64,000 bases of DNA from Novipirellula galeiformis (GCF_007860095.1 NZ_SJPT01000001.1:1254212-1318211); one strand, 5' to 3'. Shown: positions 49,903 to 58,697, numbered from the stretch's first letter. Numbers and translations: made by a program. The notes: generated from the letters alone by a model not told the origin.

Positions 49903-51261
49903 ATGAAAAAAACAAATCGAATTGCTGCCCTGCTCGTTTTTGCCCTCTTGTTCTCATTCGGATCCGATCAGGTTTCGGCGCAGAACCAATTGGCTGGGGT
50001 GGATGTGGACGCCAATGGCATCTTGAAGGTCAAACAGTTTGATCCACGCTTGGCCCAACAACGACTCGCCGAAGCTCGCAATCGTGCCGAGACTGGCGTG
50101 ATGCAAACGAGCAAGTTGCGAAAAGTCTCGCTCAATCGACTCGAAGCGGAAATCGCAAAGCAACTCGAAGCGGGCGGGACCGTGTCGGATGACATGAAAG
50201 CGTTGGCAGGCTTAACCTCGCTCGAATACGTCTTTTTCTACCCCGATACCAAAGACATCGTTATCGCCGGACCGGCCGAAGGTTTTGTGCCCGATCCCAC
50301 CGAACGGCTCGTCGGCATTCAGACGGGAAAACCGACCGTTTTGCTCGAAGACGTCGTGACCGCGCTACGTGCCTACGCTCCCGGGGCGAAGCCCACTTCG
50401 ACCATCAGCGTTTCGATCGACCCAACTAGCGAAGGGCTCCAGCGGATGCAGCGATTCCTGGCTTCGGTCCGCGGTCGAGTGCAACCAAGCGACGCCGAGC
50501 GATTGGCGATGGGGCTGAAAGACAACCTGGGGCTGCAAACCGTCACCATCAAAGGCATTCCCAATTCGACTCACTTTGCCCGCGTCTTGGTCGAAGCTGA
50601 TTATCGCATGAAGCTTGTCGGGATTGGACTCGAACGTCTGCCGGTGCGTTTGCAAAGTTACGTCGATCGGGCGAATCCGAACACCGTGGCCTCCAACGCA
50701 ATGGAACGTTGGTACTTCCAACCCAACTATGACGCGATCTCGGTCAGCGAAGATGGGCTGGCAATGCGAATCAATGAACGAGGCGTGGAGCTTGTGGGCG
50801 CCAATGAACGCGTCGCCAATGGACGTCGGATGCAAATTGCCGGCAAAGTAAACCGTGCCAGCCAGACGTTCTGTAAAGATTTCACTGCGGCGTTCCCCGA
50901 AATCGCCCAAAAGGTTCGCGTCTATGCCGAACTCAGCCAGTTGATCGATATCGCCGTCGCTGCGGCTTACATCCAAGAACAGGATTTCTATGGCCAGGCC
51001 GATTGGTCGATGCCCGTTTTACAGGACGAAACGTTGGTTTCCGTTGAAACCTACACCGCGCCGGAGCAAGTGGAAACGGCTGTCAACGCCGTCTGGCGCG
51101 GCAACACGCTGATGACGCCGCTCGGAGGGGGAGTGAATATGCAGCCACGACAAGCACTCAAAGCCGAGCATGTCCGCCAGGATACGGATGGCCGAGTCGT
51201 GAAGACCCACAGCGAAGCGGGCCCAAGTCAACTCAAAGAGGGACAATGGTGGTGGGATTGA
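49903..51261 (+). CDS. DUF1598 exported protein (first paralogue)
   Basis: 452 residues with a signal peptide (MKKTNRIAALLVFALLFSFGSDQVSA, then Q-N). The body matches DUF1598, known essentially from planctomycetes and without established function: GLTSLEYVFFYPDTKDIVIAGPAEGF, VSIDPTSEGLQRMQRF, VLVEADYRMKLVGIGLERLP, and the terminal QLKEGQWWWD. The ATG at 49903 has AGG seven bases before it. A second member lies 1.3 kb downstream and ends with the same WWWD motif. The protein should be periplasmic. Confidence 0.88.
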   Translation: MKKTNRIAALLVFALLFSFGSDQVSAQNQLAGVDVDANGILKVKQFDPRLAQQRLAEARNRAETGVMQTSKLRKVSLNRLEAEIAKQLEAGGTVSDDMKALAGLTSLEYVFFYPDTKDIVIAGPAEGFVPDPTERLVGIQTGKPTVLLEDVVTALRAYAPGAKPTSTISVSIDPTSEGLQRMQRFLASVRGRVQPSDAERLAMGLKDNLGLQTVTIKGIPNSTHFARVLVEADYRMKLVGIGLERLPVRLQSYVDRANPNTVASNAMERWYFQPNYDAISVSEDGLAMRINERGVELVGANERVANGRRMQIAGKVNRASQTFCKDFTAAFPEIAQKVRVYAELSQLIDIAVAAAYIQEQDFYGQADWSMPVLQDETLVSVETYTAPEQVETAVNAVWRGNTLMTPLGGGVNMQPRQALKAEHVRQDTDGRVVKTHSEAGPSQLKEGQWWWD

Positions 51262-51594
51262 TCCCGCATCATGCCATTGCGTGATCGGCGCTCTCTCGCG
51301 TCACACCAATGCAACGCACCTTCTTTCGGGTCCGGTCGTTTTTCAGTTTCGCAGCCCCATCGAGTTACATCACGCTCCAGGCGAAGCATAGGAGGGGCGG
51401 GGCACGAGCCTCTCGCGATTTTCCGGAGCCGGGCGTTTCTCAACCGACCGCTCTTGGCGAGGAGACCGCATCGGTGCGAGTGAGCGGGTGTCGCCAATAG
51501 CCCATGGGACGCTCAGGACGCGAAACATCGTGACGCTCATGCTATCGGGGCGTATGATGTTTTTCGTGCTTTTGTCTCAACGCATCCGCGCGGA
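51262..51594. other. Intergenic region before bpt
   Basis: About 330 bp. No gene, repeat family member or RNA was recognised. Confidence 0.4.
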
Positions 51595-52344
51595 ATGCTC
51601 ATGAATCGGCCCAGTGAATTTCGCATGCCCAGTGACGAGTGTCGGCTCGTCGTGGTCCAGGACCAATTGCAACCGTGTCCGTATCTCGGCGACACGATGG
51701 CTCGTATGCCGCTTCGGCTTCCCATCGGCAACGTGACCCCGGAAATCACCGATCAAATGCTGGCGATGGGATTTCGCCGTAGCGGCGACTTTGTCTATCG
51801 CACGCAATGCCCTGCCTGCCAAGCATGTCATCCGACGCGGCTTGATGTGTCGACATTCCGGTGGACAAAATCGTTTAAACGCGTGCTCCGTCGTGGAGAT
51901 CAAGACCTGACTTGGCAATGGAATCCACCAAGTGTCGATGCCCTGCGCACGGAAATGTTTAACCAACATCGTCACCAGCGAAACTTGGGAATCCGTGATG
52001 AACAGGTCGACGAAGACGCTTACCGCTCATTCCTCTCGGACTCGTGTTGCGAGACTCGTGAGCTCTCCATCTGGAAGGCGAACCGACTCGTTGCCGTTTC
52101 GATTGTCGACATCGGCCGGCGTAGCACTTCGGCGGTCTACACTCACTTTCGGCCCGAAGAGAGTCGCTACAGCCTGGGTACCTACGCGGTGTTAAAGCAA
52201 ATCGAGTGGGCGCAAGCCACTGCTCGCCAATATGTTTATCTCGGTATGTACGTCGCCGAGAACTCGCACCTGAATTACAAGTCCCGCTTCCAACCGCAAC
52301 AGCGTCTCGTGGAAGGCCGGTGGATTGATTTCGACCAACGGTGA
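51595..52344 (+). CDS. bpt: Aspartate/glutamate leucyl- or arginyl-tRNA-protein transferase (Bpt/Ate type)
   Basis: About 249 residues of the bacterial ATE/Bpt family, which attaches an amino acid from aminoacyl-tRNA to the N-terminus of proteins, marking them for the ClpS/ClpP N-degron pathway. The N-terminal region has the C-P-Y-L motif, and CPACQACHPTRLDV contains the Cys cluster. The C-terminal GNAT-like part has YSLGTYAVLKQIEWA and YLGMYVAENSHLNYKSRFQPQ. Which amino acid is transferred (Leu in Bpt, Arg in Ate) cannot be told from sequence alone. The ATG at 51601 is an equally good start. Confidence 0.88.
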   Translation: MLMNRPSEFRMPSDECRLVVVQDQLQPCPYLGDTMARMPLRLPIGNVTPEITDQMLAMGFRRSGDFVYRTQCPACQACHPTRLDVSTFRWTKSFKRVLRRGDQDLTWQWNPPSVDALRTEMFNQHRHQRNLGIRDEQVDEDAYRSFLSDSCCETRELSIWKANRLVAVSIVDIGRRSTSAVYTHFRPEESRYSLGTYAVLKQIEWAQATARQYVYLGMYVAENSHLNYKSRFQPQQRLVEGRWIDFDQR

Positions 52345-52570
52345 GCTTGCCATCCTCACTCTCCCGCTTGCGGGAGGGGCGGACGCGTTAGCGGCTGCGG
52401 AGGGCTGGCGACACGACGCTTGCACGGTCCTTCTTTTCTAGTCTTTCTGGCTTGAAAACGCGTCTCTGGGCGGCACCCGCAGGCACTCGAACTGCTCGTC
52501 CCCTCCCCTTTGCAGTAGAATCAGGCGTGTCTTACTCTCTTTTCTTCCTGCCTGAGTCAGGTTCGACACG
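52345..52570. repeat. Dispersed GC-rich element, forward (copy D)
   Basis: About 52350-52430: CTCCCGC-TT-GCGGGAG stem, then GGGCGGACGCGTTAGCGGC, GGAGGGCTG and GACGCTTGCACGGTCC. No octamer array lies beside it. The remaining bases up to 52570 are ordinary intergenic sequence. Confidence 0.65.
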
Positions 52571-54274
52571 ATGATGGTTCAACGTCTTACGTGCCTTGGG
52601 GTTCCCCTTGGCCTGTTTTTTGTCGCTTCCTTTATGACGGGCGACAGTTTGGCTCAACCGCCTCTCAGTCGTCTGCAATCGGGCGAGTTTGCTGCAGCCC
52701 TGAATGATGCTGCAAACGCATCACCTCAACAGCGAGACCAATTTCTGGCAAAAATTTCGACGGCTCAATCCGCGGTCGGCGATTCGGTGGCGGCAAATTC
52801 GACGCTTCGAGGAATCGAATCCGCAGAGGCGAGGAGTCAGGTGATCGAAACGAACAATGGAGCGGCGGGAGGAAGTTCGTTTGCCGATTTTGGTTCGCTG
52901 ATGGCGCTGATCGAAACCACGGTTGTTCCCGATACCTGGGAATCTCTCGGCGGCCCCAGCACAATGGCCCCCTATCCTCAAGGGGTTTTTGTTGATCCCC
53001 AGGGAACGTTGCGCGAGTGTGAAACGTTGAGGCATGCCAATGCGATGGACAATCTAGTCGCCCAGCTCGACGATGCTGCGACTGCAACCGGTCATGCCGC
53101 CTTGTTTGCACCGTCAGCGTGGCGCACGCCCTCGCCGCTACGCAGCGTTTCACTGCGTCGATTACGCGACGCCCTTTCGTCATACCAGGTTTCGGGCCAG
53201 AGCGTTCCCGAGTCCATCCAGTATCTCGCAGGTTTATCCCAAGTCCGCTTTGTTCAATTCACCGACGACGACATTGTCCTCTCGGGTGAAGTGGGGGGCA
53301 TCGAGACGTATCAAGGATGGTATCGGGATCGGGTCACCGCTCGCAACACCATGCGACTCGACTTTTTGTTGACTTGTTTGGCGGCTGCACAGAATGGCCA
53401 ATCGTTTGGCTGTACGATCGATCCATCGCGTGAAGGTTTGCAAAACGCGGTCCAAGCTGCGGTGGGAATTCAAAACAAGTCGATTCCAATTGGCACTGCC
53501 GCCGAAGCGGTCCGCGTTGCCTTAGGAATGCAGCGAGTCGAGGTGTTTGGTACGCCACCGGACACGGTGTTGGGGTATGTGATGGTCGAAGCCGACCGGC
53601 ACATGAAGCAACTTGCCCTCGGTGAGCGTGAATTGCCCGAGGGAGCGATCGACTACCTCGATGCCGTCGACACCTTGATCGCCCGAGGCCCGCCGCGCGA
53701 TTTACTGTTGCGTCTGTGGTTTACCGCATCCCCGCGAAGCGTGCGTTCAGATACGAATCAACGAGTTTTTGAAATCCAAGGCACTCCGATTCGCTTGAGC
53801 GGCCAAAACGAACGCGCGATCGCCAGCGGCCAACGTGGCCATCTGACAAACGATCCTCGCACGGAGTTGTTTGTTGCCGATTTTAATCAGAATTGGGATC
53901 GGATCCGCCAGCAGTATCCGATCTATGGGGCTCTTGAATCGGTCTATCAAGCGGCGTCGATTGCCGAGTTAGCCCAACGCTATACCGAAGCGCGTGCCCA
54001 CGATGCATTGATTCAAAGTGTGTCGCAGTTCAATGCCGATCGGCCTTGGATGTTGACTGCCCCGCGGCAAGTCGAATCGATCGCGACGATGCACACGGTT
54101 CGCCACGGCAAGCAAAACCACCACATCGTGATCGCCAGTGGAGGCGTGTCGGTCGACCCAAAGCAAACACTGCCGTCACAATTCGATCGCTACGCAACGC
54201 TCGATGCCATCTCAGCATCCACCGATCCACGCCCTCGTCTGCTCCAACGTTGGTGGTGGGACAGTGAGGAGTGA
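52571..54274 (+). CDS. DUF1598 exported protein (second paralogue)
   Basis: 567 residues. Signal peptide near 1-29 (MMVQRLTCLGVPLGLFFVASF...SLAQ). After ~160 unrelated residues the DUF1598 domain appears: LAGLSQVRFVQFTDDDIVLSGEVGG, CTIDPSREGLQNAVQ, GYVMVEADRHMKQLALGERELP, and Q-R-W-W-W-D at the end. It is longer than the first paralogue by the N-terminal part. The last three residues, S-E-E, and the TGA are encoded by the first units of a GGAGTGA heptamer array, so the original protein probably ended in WWWD like its relative. Confidence 0.88.
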   Translation: MMVQRLTCLGVPLGLFFVASFMTGDSLAQPPLSRLQSGEFAAALNDAANASPQQRDQFLAKISTAQSAVGDSVAANSTLRGIESAEARSQVIETNNGAAGGSSFADFGSLMALIETTVVPDTWESLGGPSTMAPYPQGVFVDPQGTLRECETLRHANAMDNLVAQLDDAATATGHAALFAPSAWRTPSPLRSVSLRRLRDALSSYQVSGQSVPESIQYLAGLSQVRFVQFTDDDIVLSGEVGGIETYQGWYRDRVTARNTMRLDFLLTCLAAAQNGQSFGCTIDPSREGLQNAVQAAVGIQNKSIPIGTAAEAVRVALGMQRVEVFGTPPDTVLGYVMVEADRHMKQLALGERELPEGAIDYLDAVDTLIARGPPRDLLLRLWFTASPRSVRSDTNQRVFEIQGTPIRLSGQNERAIASGQRGHLTNDPRTELFVADFNQNWDRIRQQYPIYGALESVYQAASIAELAQRYTEARAHDALIQSVSQFNADRPWMLTAPRQVESIATMHTVRHGKQNHHIVIASGGVSVDPKQTLPSQFDRYATLDAISASTDPRPRLLQRWWWDSEE

Positions 54275-54428
54275 GGAGTGAGGAGTGAGGAGTGAGGAGT
54301 GAGGAGTGAGGAGACAAGGAGACAAGGAGACAAGGAGACAGGGAGACAGGGAGACAGGGAGACAGGGAGACAGGGAGACAGGGAGACAGGGAGACAGGGA
54401 GACAGGGAGACAGGGAGACAGGGAGAGT
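54262..54428. repeat. Heptamer and octamer GGAG array overlapping a stop codon
   Basis: About seven GGAGTGA units of 7 bp (54262-54310) are followed by 8-bp units: three to four GGAGACAA and then about fourteen GGAGACAG, to 54428. The TGA of the DUF1598 gene (54272-54274) lies inside the first units. The array is followed by AGAGTGTTTTGGCTCACGCTCC, the junction of the dispersed element. It fills most of the gap to rnpA. Confidence 0.92.
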
Positions 54429-54485
54429 GTTTTGGCTCACGCTCCCTTTCCCCTCCTAAAGCCCCGACGTTGAGCATGCTCCGCC

Positions 54486-54836
54486 TCATCCCAACCGCTT
54501 GATCGCTTTGCGAGTCAGATACGGAATTGATTTTTGAATGGGGGGCCAACTCGCTTTCGCTCCCTTTTTAGGGCGGACGATGATATCGATCCCGTCCGGG
54601 ACACGGTCTTGCTGAGTTCGAAAGGATTCGCGGATCAATCGTTTCCAATGGTTGCGGGCGACTGCGTTTCCAGTTCGTTTGGGAATCGTCACGCCAATCC
54701 GACTCGCCGATTTGCTGTCACGTTTAACAGCAAACAGCACCAACACGCCGTCAGCCACGCACACTCCGCGACGCAGGATCAAGGTGAACTGCGAACTGTG
54801 GACGATGCGGCGGGATTTGGGAAACCGATAACGCAC
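54486..54836 (-). CDS. rnpA: Ribonuclease P protein component
   Basis: 116 residues. The basic cleft has the family signature RNHWKRLIRESFR, preceded by SRIGVTIPKRTGNAVA; the N-terminus is K-S-R-R-I-V-H-S-S-Q-F. With the RNase P RNA it removes 5' leaders from precursor tRNA. In most bacteria rpmH (L34) sits directly upstream; here the 208 bp upstream contain no rpmH-like frame, and the next gene is a DnaJ-class gene. Confidence 0.95.
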   Translation of the reverse strand: MRYRFPKSRRIVHSSQFTLILRRGVCVADGVLVLFAVKRDSKSASRIGVTIPKRTGNAVARNHWKRLIRESFRTQQDRVPDGIDIIVRPKKGAKASWPPIQKSIPYLTRKAIKRLG

Positions 54837-55044
54837 GGAAGCGGGCCGTTAAAGATGAGCGTGAAGAGGAAGAACGAATATCAGTGGTTATGTAGGTGAC
54901 CCGTGAGGTTCACAACGCGAAGCGTTAGCGAGGGGATTGTCGTTGTTTGCTCCGCAAACAAAACGCACCGCTAACAAACTCGGACCTCGATTGAGCGGGA
55001 TTGCGACGGCTCACCCGCTTAGCTCACCCGTTTATAACACCCGC

Positions 55045-56022
55045 TTAGAACGACAAATCGTGTCGCAGGTTCAGCGGATTTCGTTCGGCAAACTTCTCGA
55101 CCAATTCCTTCGACTCATCATCGATCGATTCAGGTAAACGAATTTGCAGTTCGACGATCAAGTCGCCTGCCGAGCCATCGCGATTGCGAATCCCCTGGCC
55201 TTTCAGCCGCAATCGTCGGCCGCTGCTGGTGCCCGCAGGAACCGACAAGGTGACTGTGCCTGAGGGGGTCGGCACGTCGATCTTGGCTCCTAGCATCGCT
55301 TCGGATAGAGAAACGGGGAGCTTGAGTTCCAAGTTTTTGCCGATCCGGCGGAAGTGAGGGTGGTCGGATACTTTGATCAACAAGATCAAATCTCCCCTAG
55401 GCCCTCCATTTGGCGACGGTTCGCCTTGGTCACGCAAGCGGATTTTTGATCCCGTTTCCACACCGGGTGGGATCGTGACCGACAACTTTTCATTTTTGCC
55501 GGTGCGATTTAAATAGAACTCTGTCGTGCCTCCCAAGACAGCGGTTTGGAGTGGCAATTCCAATTCATGACGAATGTTGCCACCCCGTTGCGGGGGCGCG
55601 GCACGACGGCCACGGCCGGCGCCTCTTCCTGCACCGCCGCGTGCTCCACCGCCCATCAGTTGTTCAAAGAAGTCGGAGAAGCCACCTTCGAATTTGACGT
55701 CACCGCCACCGCGGCCACCAAATATTTGTTCCAAATCGAGTCCTTCAAAGCCCGCGCCGCCACCACCGCCGGCGTGAGGGTTGAAGCCCCCGCCGCGAAT
55801 TTTCTCGAAATCCGCACCATAGCGGTCATAAGCCGCACGTTTTTCTTCATCGCTGAGTACGTCGTAAGCTTCCTGGACACGCTTAAACTTCTCGCGTGCC
55901 GTTTTATCGTCCTGATTCTTATCTGGATGATATTTCAACGCCAACTTGCGGTGAGCTTTCTTGATATCGTCTTTCGTGGCGTCGCGAGCGACGCCTAAAA
56001 TTTGGTAAAGATCTTCTGCCAC
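55045..56022 (-). CDS. DnaJ-class J-domain protein without zinc finger
   Basis: 325 residues from a GTG at 56022 ([10 protein letters not shown]); the frame continues upstream through repeats, which I do not count. The J domain (about 3-70) has [11 protein letters not shown] with the essential HPD that stimulates DnaK. A Gly/Phe/Arg-rich linker follows ([28 protein letters not shown]), then two C-terminal beta domains with [44 protein letters not shown] and [12 protein letters not shown]. No CxxCxGxG zinc repeats, so it is a class B or CbpA-type co-chaperone. The gene to its 3' side is rnpA. Confidence 0.9.
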   Translation of the reverse strand: MAEDLYQILGVARDATKDDIKKAHRKLALKYHPDKNQDDKTAREKFKRVQEAYDVLSDEEKRAAYDRYGADFEKIRGGGFNPHAGGGGGAGFEGLDLEQIFGGRGGGDVKFEGGFSDFFEQLMGGGARGGAGRGAGRGRRAAPPQRGGNIRHELELPLQTAVLGGTTEFYLNRTGKNEKLSVTIPPGVETGSKIRLRDQGEPSPNGGPRGDLILLIKVSDHPHFRRIGKNLELKLPVSLSEAMLGAKIDVPTPSGTVTLSVPAGTSSGRRLRLKGQGIRNRDGSAGDLIVELQIRLPESIDDESKELVEKFAERNPLNLRHDLSF

Positions 56023-56431
56023 GACTTCAGATTTCGGTACGGTGTAATGGTTAGGGAAATTTTGCGCAGTGCCAACTTGGCAGATTGCCTTGTATTCGCC
56101 TAGCAGGAGCAAACGGCGAACCGATCTTAAATCTTCGATCTTCGGCCGGCATAAGTCGGCAAGCCACGGAGCCACGGAGCGGATGTCGCGAAGAGTTTCC
56201 GCGGCATTAGAGCAAACGGGAAACCGACGAGCGGAGTCGGCGGGCGACATGACGAAAATGGAGCGTGCAAGATCAATGCAACCCCCCCCTCCCCCGCCGC
56301 CCACACTCCGGGCCGTTCTGCAGAGGGGCGAGAAGACCCCTCTCCTTGTCTCCTTGTCTCCTTGTCTCCTCACTCCTCACTCCTCACTCCTCACTCCTCA
56401 CTCCTCACTCCTCACTCCTCACTCCGATCGC
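56023..56431. other. Divergent repeat-rich intergenic region
   Basis: About 400 bp between the J-protein and the CehA-like gene. It holds a reverse dispersed element (about 56256-56339) and the CTCC array 56340-56424. The array stops eight bases before the ATG of the + gene, so its ribosome-binding region is pyrimidine-rich and has no Shine-Dalgarno sequence. Confidence 0.6.
56256..56424. repeat. Composite repeat: reverse element plus CTCC array (copy E)
   Basis: Element core from the 26-base word shared with copy F (56256-56281), then C-rich diverged sequence to 56339. Octamer units TCTCCTTG run from about 56340, then about eight 7-bp TCACTCC units to 56424. The order element-octamer-heptamer mirrors the array at 54262-54428. 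Confidence 0.75.
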
Positions 56432-58087
56432 ATGAATCGACTCATTCCTTCCTTGCTGCCTCTGTTTGCTGTCGCGGTTATCTCGTTCACAGCCCTGCCG
56501 ATGGCGGCTTTCGCCGCAGGCGGAAAATTGACGATCCGAGTTGATGATGAAACGACGGGCGAGCCAGCCAGTGCACGGCTGGAGCTCTTTCGCGGAAACG
56601 AAAGCGGCCGGCGGATGCCGATTCGGCGTAGCGTTCCCGCCGGGATTGGTGTCGTGATCGATCGCTCCCTGGAGGTTTCCTTCCCTGACGGGCCCTATGC
56701 GTTCCGGTTGACTCGAGGCCCCGAGTATCGGGTCATTCGCGGGAATTTTGCACTCGATCCCGAAAGTCTTGATGAGCATCGGGTGCGTTTGCCCCGAATG
56801 ATCAACATGCTCGACAAAGGTTGGACGAGTGGTGATTGTTGTTTGCTGGCGTCCCCCCACAGTCTGCCGCTGCGGATGGCGTCGGAAGATTTACACGTCG
56901 CCGCGGTGCTTGGTCACGAAGATGCGAAGCCGATTGCCGGTCGCGACCGGGATGATCCACCCGCCAACGATCCTTCATGGATTCGCGAAGACGCGGTGCA
57001 CGATCGCGGGCTGCTGTTTTACGGATTGCCGGCAAAGCAAGACTCAGCCGAACATTCCAATGCGGAAGGCCAACTGGGTGACGAGCAATCGGAATCGCAG
57101 TCATCACACGTCCGTCCTGACAAACCGGTCGTCGCTCGACTCGCAGCCCTGCCAAAAAACGAGCCAAATCTTCATGACATCGAACGCGAGGGGAATACGG
57201 AAGTCCGAGTTGCGATTGAAAACCCGTTCGCATGGCCGTTGCCGGTCTGGTTGGCGAGTCAGCGGGTGGATGGATTCTTCCTTTTCGGTGATTGGCTGCG
57301 TTTGGACCGCAAGATCATCAACCCCAAGGACGGGCGAGCGCCCGATGGACCGCGAACGGAGCATCCAACGGAGCTAGGGCGTTGGGCTGAGCGAATATAC
57401 AACAACATGCTCGAAGCTGGATTTCGGATTCCACCGCTTGCTGGCAGCGGTTCGAATGCACCGACGACCCCGGTCGGCTACAACCGGCTCTACGTCGCCG
57501 CTCCCATCGAATCTTACCGCGATCTTGATGGTAACACGGCGGTTGCCCAACGAATTCATAGCGAAGCGGAATGGTGGCATCACGCATTCAATGGCAACAG
57601 TGTTGCAACGAACGGACCGATGTTGTTGCCCACCTTGAGCGGTAAGATCCCCGGTTTCGTGTTCACGGCCAATGGCGGAGAGAAGCTAACGCTGCAGCCA
57701 GAGATTCAGTTGTCGGTGCGCGATCCCGTCGACTACTTAGAAGTCGTTCACAACGGGCAAGTCTTCTACAGCGCTCGGTTGGATGAGTTTGCCAAGGCCG
57801 GTGGGGTGATCCCCGCGTTGGATGTCGAAGAGAGTGGTTGGGTGATGATCCGGGTTATCACGCTGTACGAAGATCATTACCGAGCGGCGGTCAGTGCGCC
57901 GTGGTACATCGAGTTCGATGGCCGGTCACGCGTGACAAGGCGAAGCGTCGAGTTTTTTCGCGATTGGCTCAGCCAATACGAAGCGAGGCTAAAGAAGTTA
58001 CCGCCGAATGAACTCGCACCGCATGTCCCCTACATCCGAGCCGCCCGTGCGTTTTGGTCCGCCCGCCAGCAGCAAGCAGAGGAGTGA
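56432..58087 (+). CDS. CehA/McbA-like exported protein with altered metal site
   Basis: 551 residues from the ATG at 56432, which opens a signal peptide (MNRLIPSLLPLFAVAVISFTALPMAAFAAGG). An N-terminal beta domain (KLTIRVDDETTGEPASARLELF) is followed by a PHP-like domain recognisable by GWTSGD, SEDLHVA and the segment LEAGFRIPPLAGSGSNAPTTPVGYNRLYV, and by the C-terminal beta part (NGPMLLPTLSG, LEVVHNGQVFYSARL). In CehA/McbA relatives the residues after GD are a His-x-His metal pair; here they are C-C-L-L, so catalysis may be lost. It ends ...E-E-TGA with GAGGAGTGAGG, like the heptamer unit. Confidence 0.65.
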   Translation: MNRLIPSLLPLFAVAVISFTALPMAAFAAGGKLTIRVDDETTGEPASARLELFRGNESGRRMPIRRSVPAGIGVVIDRSLEVSFPDGPYAFRLTRGPEYRVIRGNFALDPESLDEHRVRLPRMINMLDKGWTSGDCCLLASPHSLPLRMASEDLHVAAVLGHEDAKPIAGRDRDDPPANDPSWIREDAVHDRGLLFYGLPAKQDSAEHSNAEGQLGDEQSESQSSHVRPDKPVVARLAALPKNEPNLHDIEREGNTEVRVAIENPFAWPLPVWLASQRVDGFFLFGDWLRLDRKIINPKDGRAPDGPRTEHPTELGRWAERIYNNMLEAGFRIPPLAGSGSNAPTTPVGYNRLYVAAPIESYRDLDGNTAVAQRIHSEAEWWHHAFNGNSVATNGPMLLPTLSGKIPGFVFTANGGEKLTLQPEIQLSVRDPVDYLEVVHNGQVFYSARLDEFAKAGGVIPALDVEESGWVMIRVITLYEDHYRAAVSAPWYIEFDGRSRVTRRSVEFFRDWLSQYEARLKKLPPNELAPHVPYIRAARAFWSARQQQAEE

Positions 58088-58114
58088 GGCGTCGCCAAGA
58101 CTTTCGGCTCCCCC

Positions 58115-58275
58115 AACTTCCCCTCCTCGAAACTTGTTTTGGGGAGGTCAGAGCGAGCGTTTAGCAAGCTCTGGGTGGGGCCTCGGAGTTGCAAGAAATG
58201 GAGCGTGCAAGATCAATGCAATCAGCCCTCCCCGGCCGCTAACGCGTCCGACCCTCCCAAAATAGGAGGGTGAAT
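58115..58275. repeat. Dispersed GC-rich element, inverted pair (copy F)
   Basis: Forward part GGGGAGGTCAGAGC...GCTCTGGGTGGGGCC with GAGTTGCAAG, then the reverse part from 58196: a 26-base word identical to 56256-56281, CCTCCCCGGCCGCTAACGCG, CCTCCC...GGAGGG hairpin and GTGAATCAAAACACTCTTCA. A decayed CTCC repeat (CTTCACTCCTCTTC) follows. Same layout as copy A. Confidence 0.75.
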
Positions 58276-58286
58276 CAAAACACTCT

Positions 58287-58697
58287 TCACTCCTCTTCAT
58301 ACTGATCCAACAGCGCCTGCGGCACTCGTTGCACTTTCCCATCACGGTCGATCACTGCCAATGTCACGGTAGCATCGACTAGCGTCTCCGGTTGCCCGGA
58401 TGGAGTCTTTCGCGTGATCGTATACTCGTGAATGATCTTGGCGGCTGTCACGCGAGCGATGGAGGTCTGCACCGTGATCAGGTCATCGTATTGAGCCGGT
58501 CGCTTGTAGCGGCAGTCGACACGTACGACAACGACCAGTTGTCCAGACGCTTCCATTTCACGGTAGCAACCGCCGGAGGCTCTTAGCAACTCAGTGCGAC
58601 CGATTTCGAAGTAACGCAAGTAATTCGAGTGATGGACAAAGCCCATCGGATCGCACTCGTCATACCGAACGCGAAGTTCAAGCGAATGATGTTTCAT
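58287..58697 (-). CDS. Acyl-CoA thioesterase, YbgC/4-hydroxybenzoyl-CoA type
   Basis: 136 residues of the hot-dog fold. The signature R-Y-D-E-C-D-P-M-G-F-V-H-H-S-N-Y-L-R-Y-F-E near residue 12 contains the catalytic Asp and the HxxNY pair of the YbgC class. The length is typical. It hydrolyses short or aromatic acyl-CoA thioesters; in several bacteria ybgC sits near tol-pal, which is not here. The start at 58697 fits the family; a GTG six codons upstream is possible. Confidence 0.9.
   Translation of the reverse strand: MKHHSLELRVRYDECDPMGFVHHSNYLRYFEIGRTELLRASGGCYREMEASGQLVVVVRVDCRYKRPAQYDDLITVQTSIARVTAAKIIHEYTITRKTPSGQPETLVDATVTLAVIDRDGKVQRVPQALLDQYEEE

Noticed and set aside
54030-54549. Minus-strand open frames reading PVSLSPCL and similar repeats
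   Set aside because: They are translations of the octamer array (8 bp repeated three times gives 8 residues); no codon bias, no start signal, lying inside intergenic arrays and the DUF1598 gene end.
56069-56431. N-terminal extension of the CehA-like gene
   Set aside because: It reads through the CTCC array ([21 protein letters not shown]); the ATG at 56432 starts a proper signal peptide.
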